A DNA stretch of 64,000 bases from Artemisia argyi (GCA_030686995.1 JARVZY010002404.1:1-64000); one strand, 5' to 3'; numbered from the stretch's first letter, positions 43,555 to 55,870 are shown. Program-made: numbers and translations. The notes: a model not told the origin generated them from the letters alone.

Positions 43555-44217
43555 TTTTGTCTACTGTATGCCAAAGCTTTTAACTGTTATATATATCTAG
43601 TAAAAAAGAAGTTTGATGTGTTGTTAACAGAAAGTACTCTCTAATGAATAAAACAATGGACAAAGACACTGAAATAAAATGGTCAAGTGCTACCAATGTA
43701 GATAATCATTATGACTTAACCCTTTAACGTGTTATAATCTCATATTTTTATGTTTCAAACATATATATTAAACCCATGAAGTATGTAGAGGACTTTGCAG
43801 CTACTTCCATTAGATGAGACACATTCAATTCCCTATTTGAAAGTCAAAGTACTTTTCTATCAATCTCTATGGGAGTCTTTATTTGAATATATTCAAGTTT
43901 TGAAAGAATTTAAGCCACGTACAAGACCGTGTTCAAACATGTGCATGAGGACATAAATTCTCGTACAAAAGGAAAAGTATGAAGTTTCAGGGTGTGAAAA
44001 CAAATAAAGATCCATAGAAAATAGTATGAAATATTCATCTAAACTTTTTGACATATGAGACGAAAAATTTGGTGCTAAATGCGTATTTGCATGCAGCGTC
44101 AAATAATCAGTTCATGATGAATTGTAGGTGTAAGGTTTCGATTACATGCATACTAGCTTGTATAAACTTTTGACCATCGTATCTTGTGACTTTCGACCAT
44201 CGTCTCTACAATGGTCA

Positions 44218-44261
<44 letters not shown>

Positions 44262-45603
44262 ACCGAGTGGATACTCTCTTGTATGTAAAACCAATTCGAT
44301 GCATGTCTTTCACATATTATCTTTGAGGGTGGATACATTACAAGCTCAATCTTCTGTTATTTACTACGTGTTTGCAAGAACATGCAATGATTTCAGTCTT
44401 TCTAGTCATGAATACGGAATTGAAATACAATAAAATGGGTCCCATTTAATGTTTAATAAACGAAATAAATATATACATGACAAAGTTCTCGTACGTATCA
44501 AAAGACTTATTCAGCGAACTTTAAAAATGGCGACCTAATTTCAATTTTCTCCTTTCAAGTGGCAAATAACAACATTCTTAAATGGTTTTGCGACGACTAA
44601 AAAACCTTTATGCGTAGGTAAAAAGCACAAAAGACGCTCACTAAGTGTTATTTTTATCTTCAACAAACATACACTACTCAGTAGACATTTGCAAAACTCA
44701 ATAACTTAATTTCCACATTATAAGAAATCATTTGGCCTGTCAAATCCTTGTTAAAAAAATAATAATAAATAAAATATAAAATAAAATATACCTAGAATTA
44801 CACAGTTTGATGTATTCTAATAAGTTCCTATCCGAGATTGAGTATGGTAACAAAACAGAAATAACTAAATACATGTTTTTTTTTTTTTTTTTTTGAACAA
44901 ACTAAATACATGTTAATACAAAAAAAATTCATTATGAATATTTTCGTCAATTCTTAGAGAAACTTGTGGGTCATTTGTCTTTTATGCGTTTGAGATATTG
45001 CTATCTAGCTATGCAACAAAATGCCGTCTGATATCGTCTACTTAATTAAATTGGTTTCAGGTTTTGCTCTTCGATCATTGCTATTGTCGAAACCGACTAG
45101 CCTTTCTTCACACATAGCACGTTATAATAGTTTTTTTAAGCACAAATAATCCTATATTCTAAACAGATCGAGTCGTGCCCAATAAACGATCGAAAATTGA
45201 TTTAAAATCCAAAAGATTTCCAAATCATACGACCCTTAGCAAAAATGACTGAATTTAGTTCTTACGCATGTTCAATCAAAAGGTTTGTCTCATAGTGCAA
45301 AGATTTTTCTTATAGTACATGTTTAATGCCAAATGATTGTTTCTAGCTACATATATGTGTCGAAGTGTAAATAAATACGACCAGATTGTGTGGTCGGAAT
45401 TGTTTGATTTGAAACTCCGGCGAGTTTTGTTCAGTGGTTAGGGTCATGGTTGGGTCATGATTGCCTTAGCGGCTATGTGTTTTACTTGGGCTTGGCTGTT
45501 GGTTTGGTCCTTTTGATTGGTAGATTTTTAAAGCTATAGATTCTAATGTCGCTTGTAGTTTTAGAGTCGTTTTAATTGTGGTCTAGAGTTGTTAATTTGG
45601 TCA
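43555..45603. other. Intergenic, no gene seen
   Basis: AT-rich DNA with T tracts at about 44220-44253 and 44876-44894. The open frames that cross them (for example 44146-44433) are homopolymer products. No RNA gene or transposon terminus was recognised until the LINE target duplication at 45604-45619. Confidence 0.4.
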
Positions 45604-45740
45604 AAAGTTATGTATCATCGTTTTTTATTTTTATTTTTTATTTTTAATTTTATTATTTATTTATTTTTGAACGACGGATTTTATTAAAATTCTAGCAAGA
45701 AGCTAAGGAATTACAAAGAAATAAGATAAGGGTTTTTAAG

Positions 45741-46499
45741 TCAATCTACCCAACTAAAAGAAGCCTTACATCTAAATCTATACCAAGAAAATGAACGAGC
45801 AACTATATCATCGAAAAGAGCCATTTTGGAAGGGGATCTTGAATCAAAAAGAGTTTTGTTACGATAACGCCAAACAAACCACCACATAATATAGCAAACT
45901 CCTTCCAGCATGTGTTTAAGGGTTGACTTCATTCCAAGGTTCGAAATCCAATCCACCCATTCCTCGAATGAAGAAACCTCAACGAAGCTACAATCCCACC
46001 AAATAGCAATCTTGCGGTAAATCTCTCTCACCATCGAGCATGCAAAAAATAAATGACTAGAAGATTCCGCAACCTTGCCACAAATAAGACAAAGTATAGA
46101 CTCAATCTCCATACATCTACGAGAGATATTAAACTTAGTAGGCAAACAATCCAAACTGACTTTCCATGCATGAATATTAACCTTTATAGGAACTTCATTA
46201 ATCCATCTGGTTTTGGAAGAAACCTCTGGCATAAATCTATCATCTAGAAGTCTTCTAACCGAAGCCACAGAAAACTCACCCGAACTTTCCAAATACCAAA
46301 CCCATTTATCCCGCATGATGGGGAGAAGGATACCCTCCACCAAAGCATATAACTTAAAGAACTGATCTTGCTCAGCTCCTCCCCTTGGATCCCTACGCAA
46401 AGACGAATTCAAAAATTCATGAGACAGCTTAGAAGCAACCGAAATATCTTTAACAGTCTCCAAAGAATACACTATAGGATACAAAGTTTTGAACGCCAC
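45741..46499 (-). pseudogene. LINE reverse transcriptase C-terminal region (zf-RVT)
   Basis: 252 open residues. They contain DKWVWYLESSGEFSVASVRR, WINEVPIKVNIHAWKVSLD, and a Cys/His cluster CLICGKVAESSSHLFFAC, the zf-RVT domain at the end of plant L1-type proteins. The domain is thought to help bind the element RNA. It is readable as one frame, but upstream parts of the protein are broken, so it is not expected to be made. Confidence 0.85.
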
Positions 46500-48177
46500 A
46501 TCTCACCTCCAAACATCCTCCCAAAATAAAGTATCAACCCCATTACCCATATTTTTCTTAATATAATGTAACAAATCAATACCTTGTTTCTTAATTTGGC
46601 CACATCTCGAATAATATCTAACCATAAAGATGTATATAAAGGGATCGACTCCTGATCAATTTTACCATCCTCTCCATGAACCTTTAATCACCCTAGCCAA
46701 CAAAGAAGAACTTTGACAAAGAAAGCGCCACACCCACTTAAACATTAGAGCTCGGTTCAAGGCATAGAAACTCGACACGCCTAAGCCACCTTTCTCTTTT
46801 GAAGCCATAACTTTATTCCATTTCACCCACATCGGTTTCTTAATGTTATGCTATACACCATTACAGAAATGGCAACGAATAGATTCCATTTTTTTAACAC
46901 CTGCATAGGAACTTTAAACATGGACATATAATATATAGGCATTGAGCCCAAAACCGACTTAAGTAAAGTTCACCTTCCCTCAAATAAATAAGTCTTCATC
47001 TTCCATTTAGAAAGTTGCCCTATCAGTTTATTCACAGCCTCATTCCATGATTGAACTCGAGACATAGACCCACCTACTTTAATCCCTAAATAATAAAATG
47101 GAGATTTAAAAGTCATACAACCAATCTTCTGAGCGGCCTAATCCACTTTATCCATAGCAACTCCTATACCCATTAATTTACTTTTGTTCATATTAATAGG
47201 AAGGTCGGAAGCCCCGATAAATGCACTCCAACACTCGCACTATAGTGATAATATTTGAATCACTCCACTGACCCATAAAAACAACATCATAAGCATAGAA
47301 TAAATGAGAGAGATGCAAAGATGACCCAATGGAAACTCCTTTAAATAAATCTGCATCCACAACTCACTGAAATGAAATGTGAAGACTTTCCATAATCATG
47401 ATAAATAATAACAGAGAGAGCGGATCACCTTGTTTAAGACCTCTATAAAACTAAAATTCTCCGGTAGGACTTCCATTCACCAGGACTAAGCCCCTTGATG
47501 ATCTAAGATAACTTTAAATCCAATCACACCAACGATCACCAAAACCAAATTTCTTCAATACATCATCTAAATAGTCCCACCGCACCGAGTCATAAGCCTT
47601 CTCAAAATCTACCTTAAAAATCATTGAATGTTTCTTTTTGTTCTTACACAAATGCAACAAATCATTTAAAATAAAATGCCCATTTAGAATTTTCCTATTC
47701 GCGACAAAAGAATATTGAACTTCATTCACAACCACCACACGATTAGCCAATATCTTAGCGATAATTATATACAAACTCCCAATTAAGCTTATAGGTCTAA
47801 AATCTTTCACCAATTTAGCATCTTGCATTTTCAAAATTAAAGAAATAAAAGAAGAGTTACCACCTTTAGGAAATGATCCATTTTGAAAGAAGTAAGTCAC
47901 GGCTTCAACCACATCACTTTCTAAGAAACCCCAATATCTACGATAAAAACCAAAAGTAAAACCCAGGAGACTTATCCAAACCGCAATCCCAAACTGCCCT
48001 TTTTATTTCTTCCTTAGAAACATCTCTTTCCATATCAGCTTGTTGATCTATACTTAACTTGTTGTGAAAGTATATGTCCAGCAAAAAACATGACTCATAT
48101 GGATGATCAAAACGACTCTTAAATGATATAAGAACTCATTTTTCACCAAACTAGGCGAATCAACCCAAACACTACTA
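46500..48177 (-). pseudogene. LINE reverse transcriptase, broken
   Basis: The clearest open block, 47912-47514, contains FFQNGSFPKGGNSSFISLI, FRPISLIGSLYIIIAKILAN and MIFKVDFEKAYDSVRWDYL, motifs 0-A of L1-type reverse transcriptase. The catalytic box near 47286-47297 reads YAYD where FADD or YADD is expected; the first Asp codon is changed at 47289-47291. Further stops occur to the left (46500-47500), where only scattered pieces remain. The enzyme cannot work. Confidence 0.85.
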
Positions 48178-48618
48178 CTAGAATGCCACGAATAGCAAGC
48201 TGAATTCTATTTTTGTTAAGGATTCCATTATAGTATTTAGAATTTTCATCTCCTTCAATCGACCACTTGATTTTAGCGGATTAACATCTCCTTTGTCAAT
48301 AGCATCTTCAATATCAGCTAGTTTACCCTTTAAACCCCTTTTATTATTTTTAGAACTATCATTCTTTTCTTTTATCCACATACGAATCTTTTCTTTAAGA
48401 TACTTCAACTTCTTCATGAACCATAGCATAGCGTTAGGCTCAGAAACAAAATGCACTTTCCATGTATTTTCCACAAAATTATCACAACCTTCCATTTCAA
48501 ACCAAAAGTGAAAGAAACGAAAAGGGATAAAGCCATAATAAAAATTCGCCTCGCGCAACAAAATAGGTCTATGATCAGATAGGTAACGATCCAAAGTGAT
48601 AGCTGAAATATTTGGACA
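48178..48618 (-). pseudogene. LINE endonuclease end and linker
   Basis: Minus-strand text CPNISAITLDRYLSDHRPIL carries the SDH motif, the final catalytic histidine region of APE-type endonucleases, followed by FRFFHFWFEMEGC and a Lys/Glu-rich helical linker. It is preceded, at 48619, by the insertion that separates it from the start of the domain. Confidence 0.8.
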
Positions 48619-48635
48619 CTGATGTGAAACCAATA

Positions 48636-48636
<1 letters not shown>

Positions 48637-48731
<95 letters not shown>
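48637..48731. repeat. TA microsatellite
   Basis: A pure TA dinucleotide run of about 95 bp at the left edge of the insertion in the LINE. Tyr-Ile repeat frames over it are artefacts. Confidence 0.95.
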
Positions 48732-48734
<3 letters not shown>

Positions 48735-49409
48735 GAAAAACCCGACCAATTTGCCAAATCACTCTCTAACCAAGAATGAATCAACCGAGAGGTCAAAGAA
48801 AGTCAAAACACAATATTTCCGGAAGTATATGATATTCCCGGGTCATTTAAGTCCCAATGAAGGTTGAATGAAACTTCGGGTTTGGTTCGTGATTGTTTGA
48901 TTTGAATAGAAAAAAAGATATTTTGGAATTTTAAGACTAAAATTATAAAGAATAAACTACAAAGCAACTAAATAAGCACAAAAAACAAGTAGGTAAATCA
49001 CAATTAAGCAAAAATGCAAATAAACCTAAAAACGCGCACTTACAGGATTCTTACGAGGTTTAAAAACCTAATCTTAGAAAACAACCCCAGAAATGCAAAC
49101 CTATTTTTTCTAAGTCCTAAATACTTAAAAAGAATTTTAGAAAAAATGTTTATAATTTTTTTGACTTTTATTTTATTTTTTATGAATTAAAAACTAATAA
49201 AAACTAATTAAATGATTAAAAATACTAAATGATAAAAGGAAAATCTGGAAAATTTATAAAAACTACTTTATATTATGCTGGTTCTAGGAAAAATAAAAAG
49301 AATAAAACAGCTTATCTAGATAAGCTGTAATAAGCTAAATAAGGGAAATAAGCTAAAAAGGTAAAAAGCTAGTTAAGTAAAAAACAAAGTAAGGTTATAA
49401 CTGAAAAAG

Positions 49410-49525
49410 TCCCAAGGGCAGTTGGTTATGGAGTGTGTGTGTAAGGCTTGGTATGGGGGAGGTCCAGGGTTCGAACCCTATGGACTCCTTTTTGCAAAAT
49501 TTTTTTATTTTTTTATTTTTCTTTG
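49410..49525 (+). mobile_element. tRNA-derived SINE head
   Basis: cagttggttatggagtg (49419-49435) resembles the D-arm/A box of a tRNA gene. ggttcgaaccc (49468-49478) is a perfect B box, 32 bases later, as in RNA polymerase III promoters. The sequence aggtccagggttcgaaccct could form a T arm. A T-rich tail follows (49490-49525). No acceptor-stem pairing was seen, so it is not a working tRNA. Flanking duplications were not found. Confidence 0.55.
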
Positions 49526-51400
49526 TGAAACTTGTAAAGCTGATGAAAATAAGAACTTTTTGTAAAATCAACTTTTTTGAAAACTTGAAATAAGCTGAGG
49601 AGAAGTTGAAAAGTACAACAGTTTGAATAAAAGTTTAAAAATCAAAAATGAAAACTGATAAGCTAATTAAAAAGCTATAAGATATAAGCTATAAGCTAAT
49701 CACTACCTAAACTACTAAGACCTAAAGGCAGACTAAATAAGCTATCCTAACCTATATAAGTAGTACTAGAAAAGCTAAAAAGCTGAAATGCAAAAAATAA
49801 GCTAAGACAAAAGTTGAGAACTGAAACAGCCTAAGAGGGTGTTTTTTAGCTAAAAATAAGCACTTAAATCTATAAGCTACTCCCTAAAAAGCATTAAACA
49901 ACATAGCTCTTACTCAAAGGAACTTATAAACACAAAATCAAACATTTTGGATAAGGAATAAGCCATGAAAATAAGCTGATAATACAAGGACTCAGACACT
50001 TTTGGATAACCAGACTTCCAAAACAGACTGGCACTTTCTAGATTAAAAATAAGCAATAAAACATTATTGGATTAAGCTGAAACTTTGAAATATCATAAAA
50101 CAGCAACTAAGGAACTCCTAAAACCATTTTCATGCAATTTGTACTTAATTTGAAGCTTAAAAATAAGGAGAGAAAAAGGGTTCTCAGACACTGTTATTTA
50201 GGCTTTTCAGATTTTGACACAGACAAAGAAAATGGACCTAAATGACCAATGAACCTAATGACACTTGTCCAAACTCTCAAACAAGTTATTTAGACCTTTT
50301 TTACTCAAATTTAACAACACAAAAGGACGTTTTAATAAACTAAACAGATTAAGCAGATAAACTAAATTAGACTATGAAATTGTAAAAATCAAAGTAAAAG
50401 ATATAAAACTAACTAAATTTACTAAAACTTGATTAAAATATATTACTAAAGTTGAATAAAAGCTAATAGAACTTAAACCTATGACCAAATCAACAATAGA
50501 CAGACTTTGACTTAGGCTTAAAAATCAAAACCAAACACCCCTTAAAAAACTGTTTTTGACTTTTAAGATGATTAAGACCAAAGTAAGCTTAAACTTTTGA
50601 AAACAGATGTTTATCTAAGTAAATTAAGGGGGCGTTTATTTTTTTTTCTGAATGGGCATTTAGTTAAGAGAATTGGTCTCACCTTGATGTTTCATTTTCA
50701 CACTTTTCCTTTAATGCGTCTGGCTTGAGAGAGACAAAATTTTTCACTCATCCCCATTCAAACCAAACAAAGGAAAGGGCCCACTCCACTTTATTCACAA
50801 AAAAAAAAAGAAAAAAAAAAGAAAAGGGCCTAAGATATAAAAAGCAAAAATTAACTACTAATAAGTACTAGTAATTAATCAAACTAATAAGCTATTTTTT
50901 TTTTCTTTTTTTTTTTTGTTTTTGGTTTTTTGTAGTTTTTAGGCAAAATAGAATTTAATGACTTCCAAACAACAAACAAGCAATAACTACAATAATAGAT
51001 AAATATAAGCACATAAAAGTTGAAAACAAACTAATAAGTAGTAGGAATAAGCAAATAAGCAGTTTTAGGCTAAAATTGGAATTTAAAGAACACTTACAAG
51101 TACCCTTGCTCAAAATAGGGCTTAGTTATTAATCTACAAGCTTTAGCTTGTCAAAGACAAGCTAGTAAGACCCATAAGCTATTCCTTTGCTAGTTTATCA
51201 TCCATAACAGCTTATTTGACTTTTGAATTCAAACAAACAAACAACTCAATTCAGGCTATAGAAAAGCTTGATTGAGCTTATATAACAGTAATTAAAGCTT
51301 ATTGAAGCTTATGAAGAGCTTTTAATCTAAAACAAACAATATTATAAGAGTTTTAAGTAAAATTTGAACACGAATTTAAAAGGAACTTGACTTTTATTAA
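49526..51400. repeat. Low-complexity AAGCT/ATAAGC-rich DNA
   Basis: The words aagctaa, ataagct and aaaaagct occur every few tens of bases across this stretch. At 50630-50800 ggggcgtttattt and cattcaaaccaaacaaagg look like weakly inverted ends of a small hAT-like MITE. No gene is seen. Confidence 0.4.
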
Positions 51401-52320
51401 TAGAAAAGAGCAATTACAATGTTTAAAAGGAAATTACACTAGAAAGCAGTAAGAAAATACAATAAAAGCTTATACTAAGACACTACTACACTATACTAAG
51501 ACTCTATTAAAAAACTATACGCTTGTGTGGATGAGAAGAGGCTGGTATTTATAGCTGAGGAGAGAGCATCTAGGGTTTCCAAGGAGACTTTTGGATCTCT
51601 AATCATAGCCTTCCATTATTCCCCAATCATTGATCTTTAATCTCATCCCTAGAATTAACCTTCCACGTGTTTCGGCCAATCAAACACCTTGGGATTGCCA
51701 AGGTGTCATTCTCCAAGTCTGACATGTCAGGTTTCATCTAGAAGCATTTAATTGTACGGGTAAAAGAGTGGGAGCTGGGTAAATTGGAGAAGAAAGGTAA
51801 ACAATACCAAAAATGGCGTGTTTGGTTTTTTTATTACTTGTTTGATTGGGAGTTGGGTGGGTTGACTTCGGGTTAGGATAGGTTCCGGATTATTAATAAA
51901 ATATGGACTGGATTGGATTGGATTGTTGGGCTTGGGTTGTGTTTGTTGGACCAGGTTTAGGATAGAATAGATTTTAACAAAGTTACTTTAGGACTTGTTT
52001 TGCAATTAAGAAGGACTAGTTTTGCAAAGTTATTTTAAGGGATTTTGGTGAAAATGATTTGATATTGAGGTCTGGTTTTGGTATTTTGGCTAAGGTTTTG
52101 ATGAAAGATGATACAAAATGTAGAATTGCTTCTCCGGCCTCGGCTTTCAAACTCTTTCCAAATCTCGTGCTCGTTTTCGTCAGTTTTGTTTTTCTTTATG
52201 TCTTTTTCTAATATTATTTACCTACACGTACACAAACATAAAAACAAACATATATTTAGCATTTTTGATTAATTTTTGGTTATTTGAATCCGGTTTTTTT
52301 TATCAAGAAAAGGTATGTGA

Positions 52321-52860
52321 GACATGAACCCATTAAACCCTTAGAAATTAAAAAACGGTCAAGTTTGCACATCTTACTAGCCGGTGTATGACACCAAGTA
52401 AAAGAACAACCACTTAAAGAAACCTCCACCAAACCCGCTGAAGAAGTAAACGAGTTAAAAGCATTCGCACCTTGCACATTAAACACACAACCATGTCTTT
52501 CGGCTTGCGTATGAACTTTATTAAAATCTCCCATGATAACGACTTTAACCTTCCAGTTAGCAATCACAAGATTTAGCTAATTCCATAACATATTCTTTTG
52601 AGATAAATCTTGAGGAGCATATTTTGAGATAATAAGGATACTATTACCATTAGGAATCCACTCGCCTCTAATAATAACAAATAATCAGAAATCGTAGAAT
52701 TAATCTTACGAACAATCTGGGATCCCACACACAAAGAATACCACCTGAGTTACCAACAGATGGACTATGAATAATATCAAAAGTAAAGTTGCCCCAAGTC
52801 CCCAACACATCTTTATGCTAAAAAGCTCTACATTCCTAATGGTAATAGTATCCTTATATG
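52321..52860 (-). pseudogene. LINE endonuclease N-terminal part
   Basis: Minus-strand pieces read NFTFDIIHSPSVGNSGGILC (near 52770), VVIMGDFNKVHTQAERHGC (the GDFN motif, near 52530), then SLSGCSFTWCHTPASK and CKLDRFLISKGLMGSC. These are successive motifs of an APE-type endonuclease that nicks the target DNA. Stops break the first part. The last part runs into the insertion at 52320; the end of the domain is found at 48618. Confidence 0.85.
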
Positions 52861-52885
52861 CTAAAAAGCAAAGTTATGTATCATC

Positions 52886-53217
52886 ATTATGCCTAGCATC
52901 TTGCTAAATTTAATTATTTATATAATTATTTATTGCCATTTAAAAAATGAAGTTTAAATAAATACAAATATAATTAAATGTCTATTTAATTCCACAAACT
53001 GTTGTTTATTTGTATTTATAGGATAGAAGGTAACCTCTTCTCCAAAGATTATGGCACTTCCCTTTTAAATATAGGGCTTTTAAGGTTTACTTTCATGAGA
53101 AAATTTTAATGTAGATCCAATATTTTTTAAAAATTAAATGAACCAATCATGTTCATTCATTTTTTGATAATAACAAAAAAATAATAATAAACTTTTACAT
53201 TTTTTTAAATTAAATAT
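52886..53217. other. Intergenic, no gene seen
   Basis: AT-rich DNA between the LINE target duplication and a dispersed repeat. No frame or element end is recognised. Confidence 0.4.
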
Positions 53218-53320
53218 CTCGCAAACCCTTAATCGTTACGCAAAATAAATCATACCATTGCGACGAGAATTAAATCATCTTTCTATAAACGGGCACTTCG
53301 ATATACTTTCGATGAACTTT
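53218..53320. repeat. Dispersed repeat, copy 1
   Basis: ctcgcaaacccttaatcgtt, gcgacgagaattaaat and aacgggcacttcgatatact are matched at 56875-56985 (acgacgaatatttaatt, gacgggcactttgatacact). It stands directly before the minisatellite. The family is unknown; it may be part of a Helitron or SINE-like element. Confidence 0.65.
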
Positions 53321-53354
53321 GTTTTGATTTTTTTTTCAGTTATGTCTGAAAAAA

Positions 53355-53800
53355 TCACATGTAAAAAAGTAAAAAACTGGATGAAAATGTTAAAAAACAG
53401 ACGAAAATTTAAAAAACATGACGAAAATGTAAAAGACATGATGAAAACGTAAAAAAACGGATGTAAACATAAATAAAACGGACGAAACGTAAAAAAATGA
53501 TGAAAATGTAAAAAACCAGCCGAAAACGTAAAAAATGGATGAAAATGTAAAAAAACAAATAGAAACGTAAGAAAACGTAAAAAATTGGACGAAAACGTAA
53601 AAAGTCAGACGGAAACGTAAAAAAACAGACGAAAATGAAAAAAATGGACTAAAACGTAAAATATAGACGAAAACGTAAAAAAAAAGAAGAAAATGTAAAA
53701 AAACAGATAAAAACTTAAAAGAACACACGAAAATGTAAAAAACGGAGGAAAATGTATAAAAATGTACAAAAACATAAAAACACATAAAAACGTATAAAAA
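53355..53800. repeat. Minisatellite, GACGAAAAYGTAAAAAA type
   Basis: About 24 degenerate units of 16-21 bp built on gacgaaaacgtaaaaaac. The 131-residue Phe/Val-rich frame on the minus strand is a by-product of the repeat and is not a gene. Confidence 0.85.
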
Positions 53801-54301
53801 ACAGACTAGTTCGGTTAGTATGTAGAGTATTATTGAATTTATTTTAATAATAGACTAATTTGGTTATAATAGTAGACCCATCTAGACCCACTTTATTATT
53901 TTAATAAAATCCACCTAAACTCGTCTAGACCCATCTAAATTATTTAACAATACCCAACTAAACCCATCCCATTAAAAATATTTACCCAACTTGACCCAAC
54001 TTTTACCTATGGGTCTTAAATTGCCACCACTATCAGTAAGGGCAATCAGTCCCTCCCATTTCTCTGCCACGTCAGTTTTCTCTCTCCAGCAACCTTCGAG
54101 CCGCATCGTCTTTGTCGGCTTGTTTTTTGATATACTTTTGCATTTGTTCGACGGTATGAGGGAGACGACAAGCCATTTTGAATTGAGAGAAGTGTGAGAT
54201 TTGTAGATTGATGTGTGTTATGTTGTGTATTTTTTTAACCATTTATAACGGTTGAATTCAAATGTAAATGGAGAAGTTCTTCGATCATATACACAACCAT
54301 G

Positions 54302-54356
<55 letters not shown>

Positions 54357-55047
54357 GTGTCGATTGAGTTCCCACATAAGGGGGATCGATTGTGACGATC
54401 GATCACTATCCCTTACTGGGGGTAGCCTAAGGTCATCACTAAAAGCTAAAAATCTCTCAGTAAGAGATGGTTATTATTTTTCATTAACCAAAATATTTAT
54501 AATGCTAATACATAAAATCCTAGAAGCCGTAAACAATCCTTAAACCCACGTATCGGGCTTGGTTCTATTTATCTATCATCTAATATTTCAGTTGTTCAGT
54601 TTTATGACAAATGGAGTCTTTGACAACGAGGTTTTTATAAATGAGAAAAGGGTTTTTGTAATGAAGAATGAAGTTTATTAAGGAGTCGTAGGGATGAAGG
54701 ATCTTATAGTTCAGGAAAATGTAACAACCCAATGGCAGATTAAGAAATCACCAAAAAGAATTTTAAAAGAATTTTGTGTTACTTTTTATGTACAAAAGGT
54801 GTGAGCATGTGACAAACAGGAATACTAACCAAATTTATCAAACTTTCATATACGCAATCACCCAAAGAAACAACTACAAAATCTTTTTTTATTTATCCTC
54901 CTATCCACATATAATTATGAGGGGAGAGTTATTTTAGACTAGAAGTAAAAGGCGTGAGCCCTCACCTCATGAGCCTCACTTCACGTGCGAGCCCCGCAAC
55001 AACAAGACCACCTCACGCATGAGTGGACTGAAAAAAAGCCAAGGAAA
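53801..55047. other. Intergenic with possible MITE, no gene seen
   Basis: cagtaagggcaatcagt near 54034 and the reverse of cactatcccttactg near 54404-54418 form a weak inverted pair around an A tract (54305-54352), so a small DNA transposon is possible. The Pro/Lys-rich frames across the A tract are artefacts. The rest (54430-55047) shows no recognisable feature. Confidence 0.35.
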
Positions 55048-55779
55048 TAGGGATGGCAAAGGGGCGGGGAATGTTGGAGATTGTACTTACCATCCCCATC
55101 CTCGTTTTACACTCTACAACCCCATCTCCATCCCCATCCCTATCCCCGTCCCCATCCCCATTGGAGAATTGCTTTACATCCCCATCCTCATCCCCAATGG
55201 GGATTGGGGATCCCCGCGTGGATTCGAAGATTCTCCACCCTTATGAAATAACATAAAAATTTCACCAATTCGTCGAAAATATAAAGAATTTTGACTTATA
55301 AAGTACCTCAACAAACGTACATAGCACATAGTTATATTAATTAGAATTTCAATTCAACTTTAAAACATCGTAAACATTGTAACATCAAAGATAATATGAA
55401 AACAATATGTATCATATATGTGTATTCGGACAAAATAGTTAACTAATATGTAATTGTTACTTCTATTTCTAAATCTAAATGTGTTTGATCCTATAAATAT
55501 CACATATGCATATAAACATTCATGCCGATACTTATAAACATATGTACATGTACATATACAAGTTAATCGAGTATGGATAAAACATATAAATTTTAAATAA
55601 TTATACACTAGAAAGATTGGGGTCGGGGTCGGGGATTTATGTCCCGCCCCATCCCCGGTTTAATATTTCAGGGGATTCCCCATCCCCGTCCTCATCCCCG
55701 GCCAACTCGGGTATTTCCCAGTCAAATCGGGTTTGGGGATCGGGTCTCCATCGGGTACGGATTTTTTTTGCCATCTCTA
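55048..55779. mobile_element. hAT-type MITE with C-rich ends
   Basis: The ends are inverted: tagggatggcaa and the reverse of ttgccatctcta. Flanks caaggaaa (55040-55047) and cgaggaaa (55780-55787) form an 8-bp duplication with one change. TAGGG fits the hAT rule. Just inside both ends lie clusters of ccccatcccc/ggggatgggg words that face each other. The 732-bp element has no transposase; open frames over the C-rich arrays (55019-55256, 55639-55857) are rich in Pro/Ser/Ile and are by-products. Confidence 0.85.
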
Positions 55780-55870
55780 CGAGGAAAGGCGACTCGGTCA
55801 CCTTTGGTATTTCAAAAATTTTTTGGGCCTACTTTTATTCGACCGTTTTACATTTAAAAATAATAATAAT

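Larger units (their letters stand above)
48619..52320. mobile_element. AT-rich insertion in the LINE (type uncertain)
   Basis: LINE coding text stops at ggaca (48614-48618) and resumes at gacatgaacc (52321), leaving a gaca-like 4-5 bp target duplication. The interior has an AT microsatellite (48637-48731), about 2 kb full of aagctaaaaagct-type words (49300-51350), a tRNA-like SINE head (49410-49525) and, on the minus strand, a TATA-like ctataaatacc near 51560 with an LTR-like leader. No gag or pol was found. A non-coding LTR derivative on the minus strand is my best guess, but a pair of LTRs could not be shown. Confidence 0.4.
45620..52869 (-). mobile_element. 5'-truncated LINE with 16-bp target duplication, interrupted
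   Basis: Flanked by aaagttatgtatcatc at 45604-45619 and 52870-52885, a perfect 16-bp duplication. The 3' end is at the left, where the minus strand ends in an A-rich tail (45620-45668). From right to left: endonuclease start (52860-52321), an insertion (48619-52320), endonuclease end (48618-48178), reverse transcriptase (about 48000-46500) and a zf-RVT domain (46499-45741). There is no ORF1, so the copy is truncated at its 5' end. LINEs copy themselves by target-primed reverse transcription; the A tail and long duplication are its marks. Confidence 0.92.

Noticed and set aside
53390..53785. 131-residue Phe/Val/Ser-rich frame
   Set aside because: Direct product of the minisatellite.
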